Notes: generated by a model not told the origin, from the letters alone. Shown: positions 35,337 to 43,768, counted from the stretch's first letter. The stretch: DNA of 64,000 bases from an uncultured Sinobacteraceae bacterium (GCA_903822975.1 CAIJRD010000010.1:124001-188000), one strand, 5' to 3'. A program made the numbers and translations.

Positions 35337-35912
35337 TCAGGGGACGCGGCTTTGCTGGCCGAGCGGAATCTTGGTGAAGTGGCCGTCGGTGACCGCGAGC
35401 GTCTTGTTACCGGACATGTTCTTGCCGCTGCCGCTGAACGTGCCGCTGACGGTCTTGCCGGCATCGAGTTCAGTGATTTCGATGCTGCCGCTTTCGAAGT
35501 GGAAGTGCCCGTTGAAGACATCGCCGCCGCCGTGATACGAGCAGCTGGTGCCCATCGCGTGACCACCCAATACGTAACTACCGACTTTGGGTTCGACGAT
35601 GTTGCAGTTGATGAACTGGCTATCGATCCCAGTGCCGATGTGGCCGGTGACATTCAACGTCTCCTGACCCTTGATCGTGGTGTACGTGGTGCCGACCCAG
35701 GTGGCGACGAAGGGTTTGCCGTCGACGTTGGCGCTGAACTTGGCGCCGGGCGCGGCCGGTAATTGCGAGATGTCGTCGGCGCTTGCTGCGGCAAACCAGC
35801 CGCTACCGCTATTGGGCAGGATCAGCGCCGCTACGGCCGACAGCAGAACAGTGCCGGCGATGCGACGGTAAAAGTGGTTGGCTAGACGCGGCGAGTTGAT
35901 CGTGTGGCTCAT
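35337..35912 (-). CDS. Exported beta-rich protein (DUF6252-like)
   Basis: A 191-residue exported protein. A long N-terminal region with a hydrophobic signal (about 18-45) is followed by a small beta-rich domain (GAKFSANVDGKPFVATWVGTTY, then GSIEITELDAGKTVSGTFSG), reminiscent of DUF6252-type lipocalin-like proteins. That assignment is tentative. The third cysteine region (SYVLGGHAMGTSCSY) may form one disulfide with the preceding FINCN. It is the fourth gene of the CsgG-headed operon, 54 bases after the YG-rich gene and 79 bases before the 1210-residue gene. Confidence 0.7.
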   Translation of the reverse strand: MSHTINSPRLANHFYRRIAGTVLLSAVAALILPNSGSGWFAAASADDISQLPAAPGAKFSANVDGKPFVATWVGTTYTTIKGQETLNVTGHIGTGIDSQFINCNIVEPKVGSYVLGGHAMGTSCSYHGGGDVFNGHFHFESGSIEITELDAGKTVSGTFSGSGKNMSGNKTLAVTDGHFTKIPLGQQSRVP

Positions 35913-35966
35913 GAAGATTTCTCCAAACTTTGTAAACAGGAATGTGAACGGCGCAGGCGCCGCGTT

Positions 35967-36797
35967 TCAGGGTTGAACAGGCTTCAGGGCCAGGCTTTGG
36001 CTGGCGCCGCCTTTCAGCGTCAGCGCAACGTCGTTGCTGTTGAACAGTGCGGTGTCGGCGGCGTCGGCGAGGTCGGCAGCGCCGCTCTGCGCGCAGCCGT
36101 TGAGGTCGATGACCAGCGCGCCGTACTGCGGCCGGCCGCGCACCTTGAAGATGGCCACGGTCCAGGCGCCATCCGGCGAATTGAACAGCTGCTGCACATG
36201 GTCCTGGCCGAGCGCGATGTGCTTGCGATCGCCGCCGCTATCAACCAGCGCGATGGTGCTGCGATCGTCGAGCAGTCGAGCCTTGCAGGGGCCAGCGGCC
36301 GTCTGCGGTGCTGCCTGATAGGCGCCGGCACCGGTCGCAGCACCATAGGCGGATGGCTGCTGTCCGTAACCCGAGTTCGAGGCGCCATACGCACCGCCGC
36401 TGCGTTGTCCCAGCGAGCTGGCCGGCGCGCCCTGCACTGCGGGTACCGAGCTGCTTCCGTTGCCATACCCGGAACTGCCATATCCGGACGAGCTGCCATA
36501 CGAAGAGCTGCCGTATCCGGACGTTCCGTACGCGGGTGTCGTAGCACCGTAAGACGGCGTGGTGCTGCCATAACCCGGCGTGGCCGTGCTGTATCCGGTG
36601 TTGTTGCCATAGGCGGGCGCAGGGGCGCCGTAGCCACTCTGCTGGGTGTTTTGCGGCATCGTCGTCGGCTGGCCCTGGCAGGTCGCGATATCGCCCGTGC
36701 AGGTCGTCTGCGCCCGAACGACCGGGACAAGCGATGCCAGGCACAGCAGTATCGATACCAGGACTAGCCGCGACTTCAAACCGAACCGAGTGGTCAT
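35967..36797 (-). CDS. Exported Tyr/Gly/Ser-rich repeat protein
   Basis: A 276-residue exported protein. The signal peptide ends PVVRAQ (about residue 30). Next is a low-complexity region (about 50-165) of YG-containing units such as PAYGNNTGYST, SGYGSSSYGSSSGYG and QQPSAYGAA. The C-terminal folded domain (about 170-276) has GPCKARLLDDRSTIALV and ALVIDLNGCAQ, probably one disulfide. No family is recognised. YG-rich stretches often drive self-association or adhesion. The frame is open far upstream, but the ATG at 36797 with its signal peptide is the true start. It is the third gene of the CsgG-headed operon. Confidence 0.75.
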   Translation of the reverse strand: MTTRFGLKSRLVLVSILLCLASLVPVVRAQTTCTGDIATCQGQPTTMPQNTQQSGYGAPAPAYGNNTGYSTATPGYGSTTPSYGATTPAYGTSGYGSSSYGSSSGYGSSGYGNGSSSVPAVQGAPASSLGQRSGGAYGASNSGYGQQPSAYGAATGAGAYQAAPQTAAGPCKARLLDDRSTIALVDSGGDRKHIALGQDHVQQLFNSPDGAWTVAIFKVRGRPQYGALVIDLNGCAQSGAADLADAADTALFNSNDVALTLKGGASQSLALKPVQP

Positions 36798-36841
36798 CTT
36801 GAGACTCCGGTGGCGAAGGATTTCAGCGGGTTCTGACGGCC

Positions 36842-37435
36842 TCACGGCGCGCGACCGGGGCCGCGGTCCTGCGGCGGAATCAGGTTCGGCGGCGGGCCAC
36901 GTCCGAGCAGAGGTGACGGGCCGTAGTCGTCGGCGTCGATGCTGTCGACGCGCACGAACAGCGGTTCGGGCCCGGGCTCCATCGAGACCGATGGCCGCCA
37001 CTCGAACAGCAATTGCGGTGGCCGCGCCGAGGGCGTGGGCGACAGCAGGGCGCCGTAGCCGCGACCGAGGCGCGTCGATCCGTCGAAGCGCAGCACCGGC
37101 GACAGCGCCAGCTCGTAACGCGCGGCCTGCGGCGCGAACGGATCGCCGTCGACGGCCCAGACGCGCAGACGCGAGGGATCGGCGTGATGCCACAGCACCA
37201 GCCGGTAACCGCGCGGGTTCCAACCCACGACCTGCGCCGCTCCGAGCCAAGTACCCGCATCGTCCGCGCGCACATAGGCCGTCAGCGGCTGCGTGCCGTA
37301 GTCGGCATAGAGCAGGTTGATCGAAGGCACCGCTGCGCCCGCCCACGGCGACGCGGGCGGCAGGAGTACCTGCGCCCGGGCCGGCGCTGTCAGCGCGATC
37401 AGCAGTAGCCACAGGCATGGCGCGGCTGCCTTCAT
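36842..37435 (-). CDS. Exported hypothetical protein coupled to the CsgG-like gene
   Basis: A 197-residue protein with a clear signal peptide (MKAAAPCLWLLLIALTAPARAQ) and a single beta-rich domain (YADYGTQPLTAYVRADDAGTWLGAAQVVGW, RLVLWHHADPSRLRVWAV), ending in a Pro-rich tail. No family is recognised. Its ATG overlaps the stop codon of the CsgG-like gene (ATGA), so translation is coupled and the products probably work together at the cell envelope. Confidence 0.72.
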   Translation of the reverse strand: MKAAAPCLWLLLIALTAPARAQVLLPPASPWAGAAVPSINLLYADYGTQPLTAYVRADDAGTWLGAAQVVGWNPRGYRLVLWHHADPSRLRVWAVDGDPFAPQAARYELALSPVLRFDGSTRLGRGYGALLSPTPSARPPQLLFEWRPSVSMEPGPEPLFVRVDSIDADDYGPSPLLGRGPPPNLIPPQDRGPGRAP

Positions 37436-38154
37436 TCCGCGCCGTAGCGCTTGACCAGTTCCGCGACCGCGGTCTCGATGCACGCGCGGGTGGCCTGGTC
37501 GACGCCGTCGCGGCGGCCGGTGTTGACGTTGGCGTCGACCGAATGGCCGGCCACCGAGCCAATCATCGAACCCAGGCCCGACATGCTCAGCTGCGACGAA
37601 CTCACGCTCTTGCGCACGTCCACCGAGTCGATGACGAGACCGCTGCTGGCGTCGATGATGCGGACGTCGATGCCGATGCTGTCCTTGTTGTTGCCGCCGC
37701 CCAGGTTGAGCCCGCCGAAGCTCATGCCGCCGCCATTCTGGCTGCCGCTCTGGTTGGCCTCAGATATCGTTCCTTCGAAGATGAAATCGGCGCCCGCGAC
37801 CTTGCTTGATGCACTGCTGCCGGTCGCTACACCCGAGCCGTTGAGCTGCTTCTCCGCCATCACGCCCTGGCTCAAGCGGCTGCGCTCGGCGACCGCGAAT
37901 GCGCCGGACTTGATCAGCGCGGTGGTGAACATGTCGGTGGCGCCGCCGGCCTGCACCTCGGGCACGCTGGAGCGAAATTCGTAGATCGTCACGATCTTCT
38001 TCGGCCCGGTTTGACGCGGCAACGCGGCCAGCGCCTGAGAGGAGTGCGAGTTGTCGACCACCGCATCATCCGCGTGGCTCATGCCGGCGCAGCCGAGCAG
38101 TTGACTTGCTGCCAGCGCGGTCGTCAGCGCAGCCGTCCAGATTTTCAGTTTCAT
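37432..38154 (-). CDS. CsgG/HfaB-type outer-membrane lipoprotein
   Basis: A 240-residue lipoprotein: signal peptide with lipobox LLGC (Cys22), then the CsgG/HfaB domain (KKIVTIYEFRSSVPEVQAGGATDMFTTALIKSGAFAVAERSRL, GADFIFEGTISEAN, IGIDVRIIDASSGLVIDSVDVRKS). CsgG forms the outer-membrane pore for curli secretion, and HfaB acts in holdfast attachment. The Gly/Ser-rich loop (about 130-160) lies where the transmembrane hairpins would be, so pore formation is plausible but unproven. It heads a five-gene operon of exported proteins, with promoter box at 38197-38224. No CsgA/CsgB-type repeat is seen. Confidence 0.82.
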   Translation of the reverse strand: MKLKIWTAALTTALAASQLLGCAGMSHADDAVVDNSHSSQALAALPRQTGPKKIVTIYEFRSSVPEVQAGGATDMFTTALIKSGAFAVAERSRLSQGVMAEKQLNGSGVATGSSASSKVAGADFIFEGTISEANQSGSQNGGGMSFGGLNLGGGNNKDSIGIDVRIIDASSGLVIDSVDVRKSVSSSQLSMSGLGSMIGSVAGHSVDANVNTGRRDGVDQATRACIETAVAELVKRYGAE

Positions 38155-38196
38155 CCCGTCTCTCCCTGTAGATCGAAATATTCGGATCAGACAGAA

Positions 38197-38224
38197 GAAC
38201 GTGATCGACGGAAAAAACCCGACA
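38197..38224 (-). promoter_or_regulatory. ECF-type promoter of the CsgG-headed operon
   Basis: Read on the minus strand: TGTCGGGTTT (38224-38215), 13 bases, CGTTC (38201-38197). It is identical in both boxes and in spacing to the sites before the kinase gene and before the 263-residue protein gene. The predicted leader is about 35-40 bases. Further upstream is a weaker copy, TGTGGGGTTC-N13-CGGTT (38262-38235). Confidence 0.78.
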
Positions 38225-38331
38225 TCGACGATGAAACCGGCGTCGCTGGCACGAACCCCACACAGCGCTTATGCTGACCCGCTCCAGGGAACGGCCTGTG
38301 TCGTAGCACGCCGTCACACTGACCAAGGACG

Positions 38332-38883
38332 ATGGATAACGAGAACAATCCTGCCGCCCCGCTTCCGCCCGATGATCCGGCGACCTCGTCGACGCTAGTG
38401 ACGCATCTGTATTCGGATTTGAAGCGGCTGGCGCATAGAGAGCGCATGCGCGTGGGCGCACCGCCGACCCTGCAGACCACGGCGCTGATCCACGAGGCCT
38501 ACCTGAAGCTGCATCGTGGCGGCGTCTGGAACGATCGCCTGCACTTCTTGCGCGCGGCCGCGGCGGCGATGCGACAAGTCATCGTCGACGCCGCAAGAGC
38601 GCGGCTGACACTGAAGCGCGGCGAAGGTGTGCAGGCGCTGGAACTTGACGACGAGCGCGTCGGCGCCGTCAGCCAGATGTCGGACGACACGGTTGTCAAT
38701 ATCGACGACGCCCTGCAAAAACTCGGTCAGCTCAACCCGCGACTGGCCCAGGTGGTGGAATGCCGCTTCTTCGCCGGCTACACCGAAGAGGAGACCGCGC
38801 AGGCACTGGAAGTGACGAGCCGCACAGTCGAACGCGACTGGGTCAAGGCCAAGGCCTGGCTCTACGGCGAACTCAATCCCTGA
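38332..38883 (+). CDS. ECF-type RNA polymerase sigma factor (kinase-linked group)
   Basis: A 183-residue sigma-70 family protein of the ECF type often found with Ser/Thr kinases (Sigma70_ECF). Region 2 is around LVTHLYSDLKRLAHRERMR through TTALIHEAYLKLHRGGVWNDRLHFLRAAAAAMRQVIVDAARAR. Region 4 reads LNPRLAQVVECRFFAGYTEEETAQALEVTSRTVERDWVKAKAWL. No anti-sigma gene is adjacent. The kinase gene at 41224-43668 is the probable partner: kinase-linked ECF factors can be switched on by phosphorylation. It should read the shared TGTCGGGTTT-N13-CGTTC promoters. None lies before its own gene. Its end overlaps the convergent DUF3592 gene by 11 bases. Confidence 0.88.
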   Translation: MDNENNPAAPLPPDDPATSSTLVTHLYSDLKRLAHRERMRVGAPPTLQTTALIHEAYLKLHRGGVWNDRLHFLRAAAAAMRQVIVDAARARLTLKRGEGVQALELDDERVGAVSQMSDDTVVNIDDALQKLGQLNPRLAQVVECRFFAGYTEEETAQALEVTSRTVERDWVKAKAWLYGELNP

Positions 38884-39640
38884 CGAACATTCGCGGGACC
38901 GGCGGCAAGAAGCGGGTGTCCATCCAGTAGCGATCGGGCCGCTGCGGATCGATTAGAACTTCGACGCTGCTTCGATTTGCGATCGAGGGCTTCGGATCGA
39001 TCAGAATTGGATCGCTGCCAAAACAATGAATCACGCCGTCGGCTGGATTCCGCCATTGCGCGACGATCTGGTAGGGCCAGTCGCTGCGAAGATTGTCCGA
39101 GACGGACCTGATGCGTCCGATTTCCAGCGAACCCGCCACCACGCGCTGGCCGTGCGCGAGCAGCCAGCGCCGATCATGCCAGCGCCGCAGCGCCTTGATC
39201 GAAACCATGATGCCGAAGCCGATCAGCAGCAGGCCAAGTACGCCGAAGATCATCGGCACGCACCACTGCTGGATCAGCGAGTCGCTCGCGATCGCATCCG
39301 TCTGCCCCGCGCGGTGCACGATCAGCAGCGGATCACCGATCTTCAGGCCCGATGCACCGGATCCCGCCGCAAGGGCGATGTCGTGATCAACACCCGAAGC
39401 CTCGCGCGCATGGATCAGCACACGATCGGCGCAGTGCGGCGCCCGCGGATTCAGCTCGCAATCCTTGCCGATCGCGACCACGCTCGCGTGCAGCGCGGAG
39501 GCTCGCTTCTCCAGTTGTTGCTGCGACGCGCTCAGCGCGATCTCGGCCACGACAACACCGACCACAATCATCAGAACGCCAGTGCCAAGCGATACTTTCG
39601 CAGGTAGCGTCGTCGCCTTTGCAGTTATCGATGCATTCAT
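38873..39640 (-). CDS. DUF3592 membrane protein
   Basis: A 255-residue protein with two membrane segments (about residues 20-40 and 127-148) flanking a periplasmic loop with three cysteines (KDCELNPRAPHCADR). After the second helix comes a beta-rich DUF3592 domain (GSLEIGRIRSVSDNLRSDWPYQIVAQW, VEVLIDPQRPDRYWMD). The function is unknown. It is the third gene after the promoter at 41159, with a 100-base gap from the preceding gene, so cotranscription is likely but not certain. It overlaps the sigma-factor gene tail to tail. Confidence 0.72.
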   Translation of the reverse strand: MNASITAKATTLPAKVSLGTGVLMIVVGVVVAEIALSASQQQLEKRASALHASVVAIGKDCELNPRAPHCADRVLIHAREASGVDHDIALAAGSGASGLKIGDPLLIVHRAGQTDAIASDSLIQQWCVPMIFGVLGLLLIGFGIMVSIKALRRWHDRRWLLAHGQRVVAGSLEIGRIRSVSDNLRSDWPYQIVAQWRNPADGVIHCFGSDPILIDPKPSIANRSSVEVLIDPQRPDRYWMDTRFLPPVPRMFVRD

Positions 39641-39740
39641 GTCTTGATACTGATTTCGAAGCGTTTGAATAACGACTTCGCATTGACAGCGCAGTAGCTG
39701 AAGATGCGCTGAAAGCCGGCAGAAATGAATTTAGAGTTGC

Positions 39741-40289
39741 TCACTGTTTGCCGGCTCGCGTACAAGCAGCGGCATAACCCCCGTCGCGCAAGGCGACGCA
39801 GGCGGCCTTCGCCGAAGCCGGGCATGCAGTCGATGAGCCCGGCGCGCCACTGACCGAGCAATTCAGTTCCCGCAGCAACTCGGTTGCGCAGCGTTGTCCA
39901 TACCGATGGCTGATTTCGTTGGGATCTGGATAGACCCAGGCCAGGCAGGGTTCCGACTCGATCGCGGAAGCAAACGCGGCGCTTTCGATCAGATCGGCGG
40001 TCGGCTGACGCGACCAGTCCACTTTCGAGGCCGTTGCATCGATCGCGCAGTTCAGGCGCGCGTCCTGTGCCTGCATCTGCGTGCACAGGAAATAGCTGCG
40101 ATCGTCTTTGCATTGCAGTTGCTGCGCATCCGGCGAGGACGCTTCGGGGACGCGTTCGCATCCCATCGTGGCGAGTGTCTGCAGTTCAGACGCGGCATTG
40201 GCCGTGGGCTTGGTCGCTGCGGAACACGGCAACAGGCCGAGCAGCATGACGACACCCATCACGTTTCGAGTTTGACTGCGCAGACTCAT
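39741..40289 (-). CDS. Exported Cys-rich hypothetical protein
   Basis: A 182-residue protein with an N-terminal signal (about 1-25). The mature part has about ten cysteines (MGCERVPEAS, LQCKDDRSYFLCTQM, LNCAID, EPCLAW, QRCATELLRELNCS, TACPASAKAACVAL, AACTRAG), pointing to a disulfide-stabilised periplasmic or secreted protein. No family is recognised. It is 33 bases after the 263-residue exported protein gene in the same operon. Cysteine-rich exported products are a theme of this sigma/kinase cluster. Confidence 0.68.
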   Translation of the reverse strand: MSLRSQTRNVMGVVMLLGLLPCSAATKPTANAASELQTLATMGCERVPEASSPDAQQLQCKDDRSYFLCTQMQAQDARLNCAIDATASKVDWSRQPTADLIESAAFASAIESEPCLAWVYPDPNEISHRYGQRCATELLRELNCSVSGAPGSSTACPASAKAACVALRDGGYAAACTRAGKQ

Positions 40290-40322
40290 CCGATGATCCG
40301 TTCGGTGTTCGAGCGCGTTCGC

Positions 40323-41114
40323 TTAGCTCACCGGTGTCAGCTGGCAGCCTTGGAACCACCAGCGGCCGTCTCCGTACAGCACGACACTTGCCTGGCTGAC
40401 TTTAGGTGTGGGCAACAGCACAGCGGTGACCTGCCCGGCGACGCCTGGTCCGGTGATAGCAACCTGCGATGTTCCCAACAGCGGCAGATCGCTGATCTGC
40501 TGCGCGTCGCCGGTGAGCACACCGGCATGAACCTCGGTCACGAGGTTGACCACGGTGTCCTCGTAGTTGCGAATGTCCGTGGTGACCGCACAGTCGAGCA
40601 GCAGCGCATGCGGCGTCGGGTTGCGGAAGTGCATCTCAAGCAGAACCAGCGACTGCGGATCACCGCTCAGCTTGGCGCCGGTGGGTGCGCCCGCGGAATA
40701 GGTCCACAGGGCATTCTGCGTGTAGCTGTTGACGTAGACGAAGGGTGCACCCGCTTGACGTCCCAGATCGATCATCAGCGGCGGCGCGCTGGCATCCGTC
40801 TGGATTCCCGCCGTCTGCACCAGTCCGCGGATCTCCGGCGGGGTCAGGAACGGCGTAACCCTGCTCGTCATCTTCGGCAACCGACTGGTGGCCGGCACTG
40901 CGTGATTTGCCTGCGCCAGCTGTGGCTTCGGCGGCGTATCGAACGAAATCACGGTCGCCGCCTGCGCGTGTGTCGGTGCGCCCGCTACGGCCCTGGTCGC
41001 AGACTGCTGCATCATGCTCGGCGGGTTGGCGATCGCTGCTGCGCCGACGGCCGCGCACGACATCAACGACAAAATAGATGCGATCCGCGATCCGTAGCTG
41101 CGTGCTTGCTTCAT
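40323..41114 (-). CDS. Exported hypothetical protein of the ECF-regulated operon
   Basis: A 263-residue protein with a signal peptide (about residues 1-29). The mature part contains TPPEIRGLVQTAGIQTDASAPP and a beta-rich domain with QVAITGPGVAGQVTAVLLPTP and YGDGRWWFQGCQL, with two cysteines. No family is recognised. GGAGAAGGAC before the ATG at 41114 sets the start. The frame runs further upstream but would include the promoter. It is the first gene of an operon (this gene, the Cys-rich 182-residue gene, DUF3592) under a TGTCGGGTTT-N13-CGTTC promoter. Confidence 0.72.
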   Translation of the reverse strand: MKQARSYGSRIASILSLMSCAAVGAAAIANPPSMMQQSATRAVAGAPTHAQAATVISFDTPPKPQLAQANHAVPATSRLPKMTSRVTPFLTPPEIRGLVQTAGIQTDASAPPLMIDLGRQAGAPFVYVNSYTQNALWTYSAGAPTGAKLSGDPQSLVLLEMHFRNPTPHALLLDCAVTTDIRNYEDTVVNLVTEVHAGVLTGDAQQISDLPLLGTSQVAITGPGVAGQVTAVLLPTPKVSQASVVLYGDGRWWFQGCQLTPVS

Positions 41115-41158
41115 GTCCTTCTCCGTAGACCACCGCAATGCAGGTGGGATACAGATCA

Positions 41159-41186
41159 GAACGTGAAAGCCTCGCGAAACCCGACA
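41159..41186 (-). promoter_or_regulatory. ECF-type promoter of the 41114-38873 operon
   Basis: Read on the minus strand: TGTCGGGTTT (41186-41177), 13 bases, CGTTC (41163-41159). It lies in the 109-base gap after the kinase gene, giving the downstream operon its own promoter. Confidence 0.78.
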
Positions 41187-41223
41187 GCGCGTTCTGCTTG
41201 CGGCGAATCTTCCCGGTGACGCT

Positions 41224-43668
41224 TCATCCGCCTTGAGCAGCGATCTCCGCCTGCAGCGTCTGCAGCGGCGCCTGCTGTAGACGCCCGGCGGCGCCGGCCT
41301 TGTCGAGGATGTCGCGGGCACGATCCGCGAGCGTGCGCGCCGCTAGCGGCTGCTGATGTTTCAGGCACAGCCGCGCCTGCAACATCAGCGCGCTGGCATA
41401 CAGCGGATGGTGCTCGCCGAATTTCGCCGCGATGCGTTTTTGCGCGTCGTCGGCCAGTTGCCCGGCCGTCGTCAGTTCGCCCAGGCCGAGTTGGCTCTCG
41501 GCTTCCGACAAGCCGGTGCCGAGCACGATCGGGCTGTCGGGGCCTGTGTAGCGCACGGCCATCGGCTGTGCGTCGTGCAGCACTTCGATCGCCTCCTGGA
41601 AACGGTTCTGACGGTTCAGGGCCTTGGCCAGATTGAGTTCGGCCGCGGCCATGCCGCCTGATGGGCCGAAAGTCTTCCGGCGCTGGTCAATCGCGTCGCG
41701 CAGGATCTCCTCGGCGCGCGCGTAGTTGCCGCGATTGAGTGCGATCGCACCCTGGTTCTGAATCGCGGTTAGCAGGTCATCGGTGACGCGACCTTCCGAC
41801 TCACGGAAGGCGCGCACTTTCTGCATCAGACTGTCGGCCTCCTCGAATTCGCCCGCCTGCATCAGCGCCAGTGCCAGGCTGTTTTCGAGGTTGGAGGCAT
41901 CTTCCGGCGAAACCCCGGCGGCGCCATCGATTTCGGCAAGGCCGCGACGATCGATCGCGATGGCCTTTTCGAGTTCGCCGCTGGCCTTGGCGATCTGGCC
42001 TTCGATCACGCGACTGCGCGCGAGCCGGCCGCCGTACTGTCCGGGCTTCGATTCCCAGAAGGCCTGTGCTGGCGCGAGCACCGCGGCGGCGGCCTTCAGA
42101 TCACCCTGGCGCATGCGCGATTGCGCCAGCGTTACGCGAACCTCAGCCGCGGTTTCCGGCACAGCGGCCGCGGCGGGAGAATCGATGAACGTCTGCTGCA
42201 GCGAAACTGCGCTTTCTTCATCGTCGAGCGCGGAATACAGCTCACCGAAAAACTCGACGACGCTGGCATAGTCAGCCGGCCGACTGGCGAATTGTTGGTC
42301 GAGATGAGTGGCGCCGTTTTCCAGCATCTGCTTGAGCGTGGTCGACTGGCCTGCAACGCCCTGACCGCTGGAACTGAGCATCAGAGCAAGGTAATCCAGT
42401 ACCGCCTTGGTGCGGGCGTCCTGCGCCTCGTACAGATTTCGCTCCCGTACCACGCGATGCGCTTGCCACAAGGTTCCGGCCAGGCCGGCACTCAGGGTGA
42501 GGATGATCGCGGCGGTCGCCACTACCAGCAACCGATAGCGCCGTAGAAAACGCCGTGCGAGATAGCTGCGGGCGCCGCCGCGGGCCAGTACTGGCCGATA
42601 TTCCAGGTGGCGCTGGATATCGGCCCACATCTCGGCGGCGGTTGGGTAGCGCGCTTCGCTTTCGCGGCGCAGGGCCTTCGCAACAATCGCATCCAGATCG
42701 CCGCGCAGCAAGCGCGCCGGGACTGGCGATTCCGTGTTCGCCGCTGCGGATTCCGACAGCGCTTTGGGATCGGTGTTGAGCAGACGCTGCAGGGCGGCGG
42801 GCACCGGCAGTTCGCGCAGATTCCAGGGTGCTACGCCTGCGAGCAGCTGATACAGCAGCACGCCCAGGGCATACACGTCGGTCGCGGTGGTCGCGGGGCG
42901 GCCTTCGAGCTGTTCGGGCGCGGCATATTCCGGCGTCATCAGGGCCAGTGTTTGCTGCGAGTCTGGCGAGATGCCCGCCTGCAGCAGCTTGGCGATGCCG
43001 AAATCGAGCAGCTTCACCTTTCCGTCCTCGGAAACGAGGATGTTGCTGGGCTTCAGATCGCGATGCACGATCAGGTGCAAGTGCGCGTACGTGACGACCG
43101 CACACACCTGCTCGAACAGTGCCAGGCGCTCGGGCAAGCCCAGCGAACGGTCGCGACAGTACTTCAGCAGATCGATACCCTCGACCAGTTCCATGACCAT
43201 GTAGGCACGGCCGTCCCCGTCGATGCCGCCATCGATCAGGCGTGCGATGCCGGGGTGTTCCAGGGTCGCGAGAATCTGGCGTTCGTTGTCGAACAGGTCG
43301 GGACGCAGCAAGGCGTCCGCCCGTGCCAGTTTCAAGGCGACTGGTTTGCGGAATTGTCCGTCCGCGCGTTCAGCGCGATAAACCTCTCCCATGCCGCCGC
43401 GTCCGAGCAGGCCGATGATGCGCCACGCGCCGATTCGTCTACCGACCTCGAACAAGGGATCTGGCATCGGCATGAGTGTCGTAGCAGGCGCCAGATCGAA
43501 CAGATGTTGGTTCGACTCGCTGGCATCGAATAGTGCCCGTACCTGGGCCGCCAGCCGCGGATCGTCCAGTGCCGCCAGCCGGGCCGCTCGCGTGTCGGGA
43601 TCCAACTCCCACAACTGATCGAAGTGCGATTCGATACGCGCCCACGCCTGCTTATCCCTTTCGTCCAT
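41224..43668 (-). CDS. Ser/Thr protein kinase with transmembrane segment and TPRs
   Basis: An 814-residue Hanks-type kinase. Glycine loop GRGGMGEVY (89-97), catalytic Lys113, HRDLKPSN (202-209), DFG (222-224) and PEYAAPE (246-252) are all intact. One transmembrane helix (about 379-401) is followed by an extracytoplasmic helical repeat (TPR-like) region to the end. In this family such kinases regulate a linked ECF sigma factor. The linked factor is at 38332-38883. Its own gene has the same ECF-type promoter, suggesting positive feedback. The periplasmic repeats may sense envelope ligands. It is separated from the sigma gene by the exported-protein operon it probably controls. Confidence 0.93.
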   Translation of the reverse strand: MDERDKQAWARIESHFDQLWELDPDTRAARLAALDDPRLAAQVRALFDASESNQHLFDLAPATTLMPMPDPLFEVGRRIGAWRIIGLLGRGGMGEVYRAERADGQFRKPVALKLARADALLRPDLFDNERQILATLEHPGIARLIDGGIDGDGRAYMVMELVEGIDLLKYCRDRSLGLPERLALFEQVCAVVTYAHLHLIVHRDLKPSNILVSEDGKVKLLDFGIAKLLQAGISPDSQQTLALMTPEYAAPEQLEGRPATTATDVYALGVLLYQLLAGVAPWNLRELPVPAALQRLLNTDPKALSESAAANTESPVPARLLRGDLDAIVAKALRRESEARYPTAAEMWADIQRHLEYRPVLARGGARSYLARRFLRRYRLLVVATAAIILTLSAGLAGTLWQAHRVVRERNLYEAQDARTKAVLDYLALMLSSSGQGVAGQSTTLKQMLENGATHLDQQFASRPADYASVVEFFGELYSALDDEESAVSLQQTFIDSPAAAAVPETAAEVRVTLAQSRMRQGDLKAAAAVLAPAQAFWESKPGQYGGRLARSRVIEGQIAKASGELEKAIAIDRRGLAEIDGAAGVSPEDASNLENSLALALMQAGEFEEADSLMQKVRAFRESEGRVTDDLLTAIQNQGAIALNRGNYARAEEILRDAIDQRRKTFGPSGGMAAAELNLAKALNRQNRFQEAIEVLHDAQPMAVRYTGPDSPIVLGTGLSEAESQLGLGELTTAGQLADDAQKRIAAKFGEHHPLYASALMLQARLCLKHQQPLAARTLADRARDILDKAGAAGRLQQAPLQTLQAEIAAQGG

Positions 43669-43740
43669 GCCCCAATGCCCTCACTCGCGATTTCCTCGGA
43701 CAGATCCGTCAGAGCGGATCGTCTGTGTCGAACATTTAAT

Positions 43741-43768
43741 GAACGGGTAATCATCGACAAACCCGACA
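43741..43768 (-). promoter_or_regulatory. ECF-type promoter of the kinase gene
   Basis: Read on the minus strand: TGTCGGGTTT (43768-43759), 13 bases, CGTTC (43745-43741). About 70 bases upstream of the ATG at 43668. Confidence 0.78.

Noticed and set aside
36798..37562. N-terminal extension of the YG-rich protein frame by 255 residues
   Set aside because: Overlaps the exported 197-residue gene in another frame and has Arg/Ala/Pro-rich shadow composition. The ATG at 36797 gives a perfect signal peptide.
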